Below are positions 1-5,655 of a DNA stretch of 14,316 bases, in pieces. Each line of letters starts with the position of its first letter. The stretch's first letter is position 1. The stretch is taken from contig NZ_JYJG01000318.1 in assembly GCF_000955955.1 (NCBI RefSeq), positions 1 to 14,316 on the forward strand. The letters are read 5' to 3'. Origin of the DNA: Lentzea aerocolonigenes (lineage in GTDB: Bacteria; Actinomycetota; Actinomycetes; Mycobacteriales; Pseudonocardiaceae). The notes beneath the pieces were generated by a model, which worked only from the letters and a program-made list of their open reading frames with translations, had not been told where the DNA came from and made no database searches. The position numbers and the translations under genes were made by a program.

Positions 1-19
1 ATCTTGTGACCAGCAAGAT
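1..19. repeat. Short perfect inverted repeat at left edge
   Basis: ATCTTG and CAAGAT form a perfect 6-bp inverted repeat around a 7-base centre, directly at the window edge and upstream of the transposase remnant. It could be a terminator of a gene outside the window, a piece of an insertion-sequence end, or chance. I could not find a matching copy on the right side of the transposase, so it is not supported as a terminal repeat of the element. Confidence 0.3.
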
Positions 20-45
20 CAGGATGGAAAAGGCTCACCACCAAC

Positions 46-945
46 TTGATCATTAAATGCCCCAGGATGCCTGTCTACCGTGTCGAGGCCGCGAAGGCGA
101 GTTGTGGCGTGTCTGGTTGCGCATGTCGTGACCGGACACGTCGGTATCCGTCTGATCTGACCGATGAGCAGTGGCAGGTGTTGGAGCCGCAAGCGCGGGC
201 GGTCATGGCCGAGTTGCGCAAGAGCCCTGCCGGAGCGCCAATGAAGCATGACCTGCGTGCGATGGTGGACGCGATCGGCTATCTGACCCGCTATGGCATC
301 GAGTGGCGGGCGTTGCCGGTCGACTTCCCGCCCTGGGAAGCGGTGTATGCGTTCTTCGAACGGTGGAGCGAACGGGGCCTGCCGCAGCGTCTGGTCGACC
401 GGTTGCGGGGACGCATCCGGATCGCGTGTGGCCGGGCCGAGTTGCCTACCGCAGCGGTCATCGACGCCCAGACCGTGCGCGGTGCCGACACCGTGGCAGC
501 CGACGGCGCCGGCTATGACGCGGGGAAGAAACCAAGGGGCGTAAGAGAAACATTGCCACTGACTGCCTCGGACTCCTGTTGATGGTGACCGTCACCTCCG
601 GCGGCATGCAAGACCGCGACAGCGCCCACCGGCTGCTGGCACTGCTGCGCGAACACTTCTCCGCCATCACCCTGGTCTGGGCCGACGGCGGCTACGCCGG
701 ACGCCTCGTCACGTGGGCCAAAGCCGTGCTGTGCCTGACACTCACCGTTGTCAAACGCACCGACGACATAAAGGGCTTCGTGGTACTGCCCCGCAGATGG
801 GTCGTCGAGAGGACGTTCGGCTGGCTGACCCGCCGCCTGACCCGAGAACTCTCGGGCGACCCACCACCAGCACGCTGGGGCCGGCCCAGACAACCCAGCT
901 CAACCACGGCATGACCATCTACCAACAGGCTCTGAGAGGCGTCGC
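46..945 (+). pseudogene. Frameshifted IS5-family transposase (DUF4096 plus DDE domain)
   Basis: This is a remnant of an IS5-type DDE transposase. The N-terminal part has the DUF4096 signature RRYPSDLTDEQW, followed by GIEWRALPVDFPPW, and the first catalytic Asp lies in AAVIDAQTV. The usual GKKTKGRKR motif is broken near 529-533: one base appears missing, and the next frame continues as KGRKRNIATDCLGLLLMVTV. That frame carries the second Asp (VWADGGYAG) and the catalytic Glu (VVERTFGWL). It then loses homology near 860, and a third frame carries a plausible tail (TSTLGPAQTT up to about 936). The start is uncertain: TTG at 46 or ATG at 67, the latter leaving a short N-terminal extension. All three DDE residues survive, but in two frames. 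The site is not a good slippery heptamer, so decay is likelier than programmed frameshifting. No convincing terminal inverted repeats or target duplication were found. Confidence 0.85.
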
Positions 946-979
946 GGAGCGGACGAAGCGACCACGCCTCGTCCGCTCC
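946..979. terminator. Bidirectional hairpin, likely terminator
   Basis: GGAGCGGACGA at 946-956 and TCGTCCGCTCC at 969-979 form a perfect 11-bp stem with a 12-base loop. It lies 19 bases beyond the stop of the minus-strand PASTA gene and just after the transposase remnant, between convergent genes. There is no T tract, which is common for actinomycete terminators. If it belongs to the PASTA gene, the right limit of the insertion element is probably left of 946. Confidence 0.6.
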
Positions 980-998
980 AGAAGTTCGCGCACAGCCG

Positions 999-1703
999 TC
1001 ACGGGCAGATTCGCGGTTTCGTTCCGATCGTGATGCTGACCGCGGAACCGACGTTCACGATGGTGCCCGCTCTCGGGTTCTCGCTCTTGACCACGTTGAT
1101 GAAGTTGCACGTCGGGTCGACCGCCGACCCCACGACGGCCGTCAGCCCCGCGGCCTGCAGGGTCGCGCGAGCGCTGCTCGCGGACGCGCCGATCACGTCA
1201 GGCACCGCCACCTGGGTGGTGAGGGTGAACGGGGTGGTCAGCTGGCGGTTGTCCTGGTTGAGCGACTTGTTGTTGACCTGCATGACGAACGACGTGCCGT
1301 CCGAGAAGAACAGGGTCATCCCGTAGCTGAAGTGCCAGGTGTCGTTCCCGTTGGGATCGATCGAGATCCGCACGGTGCCGGAGCTCAGCATGGCGGCGGT
1401 GACACCGGTGTCGGTCCGCATCATGAACGGGCCGTGGACGCTGTTGTCCTTGTACTCGGTGCCGGAGTCGCTGAAGTCGCTGGCGACCCGGCCGGCCGGG
1501 GTCTCCACCTGTGCCCGCACGAGCGTGTCGAAGTCCTTGTTGTCGTTGCCGGTCGTGAAGGTGACGGCAGCGGCCGAGAGATGCGCGTCCGGCGCGGTCC
1601 CGTTGGCCACAGCCGGTGCGGCCCAACCGGTCTGGCTCCCGATTCCGAGCAGCATCGGCAGGACCATGCCGATCGCCGCCAGTCTTCGTGTCATCGATTT
1701 CAT
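999..1703 (-). CDS. Exported protein with C-terminal PASTA domain
   Basis: The predicted protein has 234 residues. Residues 1-28 look like a signal peptide (MKSMTRRLAA, hydrophobic core, cleavage near GWA|AP). Residues about 45-160 are an unrecognised, probably beta-rich domain with GNDNKDFDT and ISIDPNGNDTW. Residues about 164-227 are one PASTA repeat (VPDVIGASASSARATLQAAG, then SENPRAGTIVNVGSAVSITI). PASTA domains are known to bind peptidoglycan fragments or beta-lactams in Ser/Thr kinases and penicillin-binding proteins, so a cell-wall location is inferred. There is no kinase or transpeptidase domain. The mature protein has only two Cys, at about 199 and 233, possibly a disulfide clamping the PASTA end. 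ATG at 1703 is chosen because GAAAGGA lies 8 bases upstream and the signal peptide begins there; longer in-frame starts would overlap the upstream gene. The beta-helix gene ends 95 bases upstream. Confidence 0.85.
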   Translation of the reverse strand: MKSMTRRLAAIGMVLPMLLGIGSQTGWAAPAVANGTAPDAHLSAAAVTFTTGNDNKDFDTLVRAQVETPAGRVASDFSDSGTEYKDNSVHGPFMMRTDTGVTAAMLSSGTVRISIDPNGNDTWHFSYGMTLFFSDGTSFVMQVNNKSLNQDNRQLTTPFTLTTQVAVPDVIGASASSARATLQAAGLTAVVGSAVDPTCNFINVVKSENPRAGTIVNVGSAVSITIGTKPRICP

Positions 1704-1726
1704 CGCGGGCGTCCTTTCGTCGAGTA

Positions 1727-1740
1727 CGTCGCCGGCGACG
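1727..1740. repeat. 14-bp perfect palindrome in PASTA gene leader
   Basis: CGTCGCCGGCGACG is self-complementary and lies 23 bases upstream of the PASTA gene start, between the operator-like site and the ribosome binding site. It may be an RNA hairpin in the leader or a second protein site. Its extreme GC content means chance occurrence is not excluded. Confidence 0.35.
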
Positions 1741-1746
1741 GTAGGA

Positions 1747-1789
1747 CCGAGCGTTTGCAATCCATCGACAGTCTGTCGACAACGCTCGG
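1747..1789 (-). terminator. Nested hairpin between the beta-helix and PASTA genes
   Basis: CCGAGCGTT (1747-1755) and AACGCTCGG (1781-1789) are perfect 9-bp arms enclosing 25 bases, which themselves contain the palindrome at 1765-1779. The structure begins 9 bases after the stop of the beta-helix gene. It therefore fits an intergenic terminator or attenuator, although no T tract follows. The overlap with the operator-like palindrome means the DNA may serve both as protein site and as RNA hairpin. Confidence 0.5.
1765..1780. promoter_or_regulatory. Operator-like palindrome, copy 1
   Basis: TCGACAGTCTGTCGA is a perfect palindrome with 7-bp arms around one central base. A near-identical site lies at 3336-3354, and the common 16-mer differs at one position. 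This copy is 61 bases upstream of the PASTA gene start. Two copies in front of two neighbouring exported-protein genes suggest a common transcription factor. No encoded regulator nearby is an obvious candidate. Confidence 0.55.
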
Positions 1790-1798
1790 CACCGCTTC

Positions 1799-3316
1799 TC
1801 ATTGACCTGGCTGAAGAGTGGCGACCGGGCAGGTCGGCGCGACGTTCCAGCGGTTGCCGGTCGAGACGATCGACGGCGGGAAGCCGCCCGGTGCCCGTTG
1901 TGAGCACTGCAACGAACGGGTGGCGCCGCGGGACGAGTTGAGCGCGACCGTGACGCCGCGGAACGGCTCGGGCCGCGAGTCGAGCCGGACCGCCGCGAAG
2001 TAGGGACTCGCACCGGTCACCGTGTTGCCCGTGATCATCGCGTCCTCGATCGGGCCGGTGATGCCCTGCAGCGTGATTCCTGAGCCGTCGGGGGCGGCTT
2101 CGGTGAACGTGATGTCGTTGTCGCGAATGCCGATCTCGTGCACCGAGTCGCCGTAGATCGCGTCCGCGTTGCCGTCCGCGACGATCGTGTTGCCGGTTAC
2201 CGTGACCTGGGCTGGGATTCCGCCGCTGTGCGGGGTGATCCGGATGCCCGGGCCGGGCACGCCGTGCCGCCGGATGATGTTGCCGGTGATCTTGTCGCGA
2301 GTGGCGACGTTCTGCGAGTCGATCACCCCGCCTCCGGTCGACGCCGTCACGTCGAACGTGTTGCCGGTGACGACGACGTCCTCGGTCCGGTAGAGGGCGA
2401 GTCCCTTGCCGCTGAAGGTGTTCCCGGTGACCGTGGCGTGCCGGTAGCTCGACAGCGCGACGCTGGACGTCACCTTCGAGTCGGCGAAGGAGTTGCCCTC
2501 CAGCCGCAGGCCGTCATCCCACTCGCCCCCGCTCGCCACCGCGTCGAAAGCGGTGTCGCCGATCTGCTCGCCGAAGTGGTTTTCCAGTACCGCCAAGGAG
2601 AACACGTTGCGCTGCACGCCGATGCCTGAGCGCGCGCAGTTGACGAACGACCCGCCCGTGATCGTCACGCGCTTGACCGCCGTGGCCGGGGTGTTGCCGA
2701 GCAACCTGATGCAGTCGCCCTTGCGCGCACCGGGCGTCGGCGGATGCGCGAAGACGACGTCCCGCACCGTGACGTCCGTGACCGGCATCGAGCAGGTTCC
2801 GTTCGCCGTCGTGCACACGCCGGAGCCGATCGCGATCGCGTGGGTCTGCTCGTCGGTGTTGGTCGTCGCCGAGGTGTCGATCCTCAGCCGCTCCACGGTG
2901 ATGTCGCTCGCCCCGGGGTCGATCGACATCACCGAGACCGCACCGGCCTGCTGGTCTCCTGCCAGTTCGAGCACCGTGCCCGGCCCGGTGCCGCTGAACG
3001 TCACCCGTGCTCCGTGCGTGGACAGCGCCGCAGCCCGGTTGTAGGACCCTGCGGGCGCGCGGGTCACCCGCCAGCGCCCGCTGCCCAGGCACACCGTGCC
3101 GCCGCCCGCGGTGCTCGCCGCGTCGATGGCGGCCTGGATGGGCACCCGGTCGTCCGCGCCGTCGTCCGGCACGGCACCGAAGGCCACGGGGTCGAAACAC
3201 CCGCCGGCCCCCGAGCCGGCCTTGGACCCGGCCGCCTGCACGGCGACCGCCGTCCCGATCGACAGCGTGGCGATCGCCACGGTCACCAGCAAAACCCGTC
3301 TTCTGCTCCGATTCAT
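1799..3316 (-). CDS. Secreted right-handed parallel beta-helix protein
   Basis: The predicted protein has 505 residues. The N-terminus (MNRSRRRVLLVTVAIATLSI, then a small-residue stretch to about residue 29) is a signal peptide. Residues about 40-85 (CFDPVAFGAVPDDGADDRVP, then GGGTVCLGSGRWRV) match the entry segment of pectate-lyase-3/tailspike-type beta-helices. The rest is built of short strand repeats of the VTGNTF or ITGNTV type, seen at least five times, typical of PbH1 repeats. Such folds bind or cleave polysaccharides as lyases, GH28-like hydrolases or epimerases, but I see no diagnostic catalytic motif, so the substrate and reaction are not assigned. Several Cys residues suggest disulfides, fitting an extracellular protein. 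ATG at 3316 starts the signal peptide; a weak GGTGG lies upstream. Palindrome copy 2 lies 19 bases upstream. The PASTA gene follows on the same strand. Confidence 0.88.
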   Translation of the reverse strand: MNRSRRRVLLVTVAIATLSIGTAVAVQAAGSKAGSGAGGCFDPVAFGAVPDDGADDRVPIQAAIDAASTAGGGTVCLGSGRWRVTRAPAGSYNRAAALSTHGARVTFSGTGPGTVLELAGDQQAGAVSVMSIDPGASDITVERLRIDTSATTNTDEQTHAIAIGSGVCTTANGTCSMPVTDVTVRDVVFAHPPTPGARKGDCIRLLGNTPATAVKRVTITGGSFVNCARSGIGVQRNVFSLAVLENHFGEQIGDTAFDAVASGGEWDDGLRLEGNSFADSKVTSSVALSSYRHATVTGNTFSGKGLALYRTEDVVVTGNTFDVTASTGGGVIDSQNVATRDKITGNIIRRHGVPGPGIRITPHSGGIPAQVTVTGNTIVADGNADAIYGDSVHEIGIRDNDITFTEAAPDGSGITLQGITGPIEDAMITGNTVTGASPYFAAVRLDSRPEPFRGVTVALNSSRGATRSLQCSQRAPGGFPPSIVSTGNRWNVAPTCPVATLQPGQ

Positions 3317-3335
3317 GCGGCCACCGTCGCAGGGC

Positions 3336-3354
3336 TCGTCGACAGTCCGTCGAC
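3336..3354. promoter_or_regulatory. Operator-like palindrome, copy 2
   Basis: CGTCGACAGTCCGTCGACG spans 19 bases and pairs at 8 of 9 positions around a central T. It contains the same core as copy 1 (TCGACAGTCYGTCGA). It lies 19 bases upstream of the beta-helix gene start, close enough to cover a promoter or transcription start, which would suit repression. It also falls within the 51-base gap after the two-half protein gene, implying that the beta-helix gene has its own promoter. Confidence 0.55.
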
Positions 3355-3367
3355 GGTGAACGCGTTC

Positions 3368-4378
3368 TCAGGCCGGGTCGAGGGGAATGCGCACGCGTGC
3401 GTCGTGGAGTCCGGCGAGAGGCCAGGCCACGATCAGGTCGAGGAGGTCGTCGTGCGGGCGGGACAGCGTGAACTCCTGACTGCCGGAGAAGGTCTGGTCT
3501 CCACCGGAGAAGGAGCCGTCACCCGATCGGATCCAGAACGCCTCGTTTCCTTCGACCACGGCCACGGACGCGCCAGGACCCGCCGCTCGGAGGTGGGCCG
3601 GGTCGTCCAGCTCGCCTGACATCCGTCGCCGGCCGTGGAACGCCTCGGCGTTGACCGCGTCCGCGGCATCCTCCCTGGCGATGGCGAGCAGTTCCATGGA
3701 CAGCACCGAGTCCGCGGCGGTCAGCCGGCTGAGCACGACGGCGACGCGGTGATCGAGGCGGTGCAGGACACGGGGTGGCGCGACGCTCGTGCCTGCTTCC
3801 GCGGCCGGTGCGTCGTGGTGGACGCCGGCACGGTGGATGAGCCCTTCCGGCACGGGACGAACGTCCAGTGGCGCCTGCCAGATCGAGGTCGTGGTGCGCT
3901 CGACGGTGGTTCGGTCGGGCAGCGGCATGGTGATGACGGTTTCCGGGAAGCCGATCTCCGGCCACGCGAGCACGAGTGACATCTCGTCGAATGCCGGCGG
4001 GAACCGGACCACAGACCGGTAACTGGGACCGGACGTGCCGAGGTAGTGGTCGCCGCTGCTCGACGAATAGCTCGTGGCGAACTCCCAGTGTGCGCGGCCG
4101 TCGGGATCGAGCCGGCCGACACGCAGGTCCATGCCCTCGTCGTACTCCGGCAGCAACACGCGCGGGGCGACCGCCGGCCGGCTCGGGCGCTGGCCGCGGA
4201 TGTCCTGCTGTCGTTCGGTGGCGGTGCGACGATCCAGTGGACGACGGGCCACCAGTTCGATCTCCAGACCTGAGAGCCGTGACACCGCGCGCACGACACC
4301 CACGGTCAGTTCGGGTCGGCGCACCAGCATGCCGCCAGGATGTGCGACGGCGCCCAGGGTTTCGGTCGTGTCCACCAC
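3368..4378 (-). CDS. Unrecognised protein with two similar halves
   Basis: The predicted protein has 336 residues and I do not recognise the family. It appears to contain an internal duplication. In the first half, VGVVRAVSRLSGLEIELVAR (about residues 26-45) is followed some 90 residues later by SLVLAWPEIGFPETVITMPL. In the second half, VLSMELLAIAR is followed by LDLIVAWPLAGLHDARVRIP at the C-terminus. Both halves thus end in an AWP(E/L) motif plus a beta-strand-like segment, and both contain a Ser/Gly-rich stretch (SYSSSSGDHYLGTSG; GDGSFSGGDQTFSGS). No signal peptide or membrane segment is evident, so it is probably cytosolic. The start is GTG 4378, with GTGAG just upstream; ATG at residue 17 is an alternative. 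The gene starts 29 bases after the HxlR stop on the same strand, so the two may be cotranscribed. Confidence 0.75.
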   Translation of the reverse strand: MVDTTETLGAVAHPGGMLVRRPELTVGVVRAVSRLSGLEIELVARRPLDRRTATERQQDIRGQRPSRPAVAPRVLLPEYDEGMDLRVGRLDPDGRAHWEFATSYSSSSGDHYLGTSGPSYRSVVRFPPAFDEMSLVLAWPEIGFPETVITMPLPDRTTVERTTTSIWQAPLDVRPVPEGLIHRAGVHHDAPAAEAGTSVAPPRVLHRLDHRVAVVLSRLTAADSVLSMELLAIAREDAADAVNAEAFHGRRRMSGELDDPAHLRAAGPGASVAVVEGNEAFWIRSGDGSFSGGDQTFSGSQEFTLSRPHDDLLDLIVAWPLAGLHDARVRIPLDPA

Positions 4379-4407
4379 CTCACCATCCCATGCCCTCGGC
4401 CGGGAGG

Positions 4408-4803
4408 TCAGTTCTGGTCGTCGTGTCGTGTTCGCGCGGCCATGACGGTCTCGCCGTTGTCGGCGACCCAGCGCATGAGTTGGCGCAGTGGTTTGGCCAC
4501 GTTGCGGCCCGTGTCCGTGAGCGCGTAGCTGACCCGTGGCGGGATCGCCGGCTCGACCGTGCGGTCGACCAGTCCGTCGCGGGTGAGCAGGCGCAGCTTC
4601 TCCGACAGCACCTTCTCGCTGATCCCGCCGATGTGGTCACGCAGCTCGTAGAACCGCAACGGGCTCTCGGCCAGCTTGACCAGGATCAGCGGCGCCCAGC
4701 GGCTGGTGATGTCGTCGAAGATGACCCGGCCCAGGCAGTCGCTGTGGAACAGATCACTGTGCCGATCAGGCGCACGCCGCTTGGCCTCAACATTTTCCCG
4801 CAC
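4408..4803 (-). CDS. HxlR-family transcriptional regulator
   Basis: The predicted protein has 131 residues, the normal size for an HxlR (DUF24) winged-helix regulator. Visible family features are ITSRWAPLILVKLAESPLRF, ELRDHIGGISEKVLSEKLRL and LTRDGLVDRTV, followed by VSYALTDTGR. It has a single Cys, at about residue 23, at the position of the redox-sensing Cys described in members such as QorR and YodB, so electrophile, quinone or disulfide-stress sensing is a reasonable inference. It is divergent from an SDR gene, a very common HxlR arrangement, with two palindromes between. The start is GTG 4803. No Shine-Dalgarno sequence is visible; a TAAGCT -10-like hexamer ends 6 bases before the GTG, which suggests a leaderless transcript. 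That hexamer overlaps palindrome A, fitting autorepression. Confidence 0.93.
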   Translation of the reverse strand: MRENVEAKRRAPDRHSDLFHSDCLGRVIFDDITSRWAPLILVKLAESPLRFYELRDHIGGISEKVLSEKLRLLTRDGLVDRTVEPAIPPRVSYALTDTGRNVAKPLRQLMRWVADNGETVMAARTRHDDQN

Positions 4804-4810
4804 GTACGGA

Positions 4811-4828
4811 GCTTACAAGAAAGTAAGC
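4811..4828. promoter_or_regulatory. HxlR operator candidate, site A
   Basis: GCTTACAAGAAAGTAAGC is a perfect 6-bp inverted repeat around AAGAAA. It lies between the divergent HxlR and SDR genes, 7 bases from the HxlR GTG. The A/T-rich spacer and 5-6-bp arms resemble operators known for DUF24 regulators. It overlaps the presumed -10 element of the HxlR gene. Confidence 0.72.
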
Positions 4829-4829
4829 C

Positions 4830-4844
4830 CTTACCTTTTGTAAG
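4830..4844. promoter_or_regulatory. HxlR operator candidate, site B
   Basis: CTTACCTTTTGTAAG repeats the CTTAC/GTAAG arms of site A around a CTTTT spacer. Equivalent half-sites of A and B are 17-18 bases apart, placing both dimers nearly on the same DNA face. A weak TTACCT/TAGCGT pair (4831 and 4854) could be the SDR promoter, with site B covering its -35. Confidence 0.7.
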
Positions 4845-4877
4845 CCCGGGTCTTAGCGTCGGTTCTCGTTGGCACAC

Positions 4878-4884
4878 AAGGAGG
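4878..4884 (+). promoter_or_regulatory. Strong ribosome binding site of the SDR gene
   Basis: AAGGAGG is a near-perfect Shine-Dalgarno sequence only four bases before ATG 4889. It fixes the SDR start and contrasts with the HxlR gene on the other strand, which has none. Confidence 0.8.
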
Positions 4885-4888
4885 ATCG

Positions 4889-5653
4889 ATGAGCACAGTG
4901 GCACTTGTCAGCGGAGCGAGCCGCGGTATCGGCGCGGCGATCGCGCGCAGCCTGGCGCGCGGCGGACACCACGTGATCGTGAACTACCACCGCAACGCCG
5001 ATGCGGCCAAGCAGGTGGTCGCCGACATCGAGGCTGCCGGTGGCACCGCTCAGGCCGAGCAGGCCGACGTGTGCGATGACGCGCAGGTGACGGCGCTGGT
5101 CGACCGGGTCCGCGCGGAGCACGGGCGGGTGGATGTGCTGGTGTGCAACGCGAACACGGCCCAGCCGCCGTTCGAACCACTCGCGTCGCTGCCGTGGGAC
5201 GCGTTCCTCGGCAAGGTGGCCGGTGAACTGGCCGGTTCCTACCACCTGACGCAGCGCGTCCTGCCGATCATGCGCGAGCAGCGTGCCGGCCGGATCGTCT
5301 ACATCTCCAGCACGGTCGCCGACACGGTCGGCATGCTCGCCGCGCACTCCACCGCCAAGGCGGCGCTGAACACCTACAGCAGGCATGTCGCCGCGGCCGC
5401 CGGACAGCACGGCGTCACCATGAACACCCTCGCGCTGGGCCCGGTGAACACCGACGCCACGGCCGGCTTCCTCGACGACGACCGACGCGCGTTCTTCGCG
5501 CAGCGGTCAGTCCACGGCCGAGTCCTCGAGCCCGAGGACATCGGCGCCGCGGTCGCGATGCTCGCCGCGGACGGCTTCGGCTCGGCGACCGGCCAGGTGA
5601 TCCGGCTCGACGGCGGGTTCGACGTCCTCGACCAGCAACTGAACCCGGCCTGA
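4889..5653 (+). CDS. SDR-family oxidoreductase with substituted catalytic Tyr
   Basis: The predicted protein has 254 residues, the classical SDR length. The Rossmann dinucleotide motif is present (SGASRGIG, residues 8-15), and the C-terminus has the usual GQVIRLDGGF. The active site is unusual. Ser140 (VYISS) and Lys157 are in place, but the YxxxK motif reads HSTAK, so the catalytic Tyr is His153 (CAC, 5345-5347). The helix that normally holds the structural Asn (NLTG-like) reads ELAGSYHLT, giving Glu at that place. NNAG is CNAN. NAD(P)H binding looks intact, but standard SDR carbonyl reduction is doubtful. It may belong to an SDR subfamily with changed chemistry or act as a binding protein. 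It is transcribed divergently from the HxlR gene, so HxlR control is likely. Its stop is two bases from that of the convergent flavoprotein gene. Confidence 0.92.
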   Translation: MSTVALVSGASRGIGAAIARSLARGGHHVIVNYHRNADAAKQVVADIEAAGGTAQAEQADVCDDAQVTALVDRVRAEHGRVDVLVCNANTAQPPFEPLASLPWDAFLGKVAGELAGSYHLTQRVLPIMREQRAGRIVYISSTVADTVGMLAAHSTAKAALNTYSRHVAAAAGQHGVTMNTLALGPVNTDATAGFLDDDRRAFFAQRSVHGRVLEPEDIGAAVAMLAADGFGSATGQVIRLDGGFDVLDQQLNPA

Positions 5654-5655
5654 CC

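Noticed and set aside
46..945. A complete insertion sequence with terminal inverted repeats and target duplication
   Set aside because: I compared the bases left of the transposase with those around 900-1000 and found no matching inverted ends or duplicated target. Only the transposase remnant is supported.
1703..1907. A 68-residue N-terminal extension of the PASTA protein
   Set aside because: It would overlap the end of the beta-helix gene, lacks conserved sequence and would bury the signal peptide, while ATG 1703 has a good ribosome site.
1332..1941. Plus-strand reading frames opposite the PASTA and beta-helix genes
   Set aside because: They are high-GC shadows: no ribosome sites, no recognisable domain, and biased composition typical of the antisense frame.
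2000..2800. A DNA tandem repeat in the beta-helix gene
   Set aside because: The recurring GTG/TTGCCGGTGA-like words reflect protein-level V/ITGNT repeats of the beta-helix fold at irregular spacing, not a nucleotide array.
3976..5079. A long plus-strand frame covering the two-half protein and HxlR genes
   Set aside because: Its translation is Arg/Pro-rich with no domain, it crosses the HxlR operator region, and the opposite strand has clear protein families.
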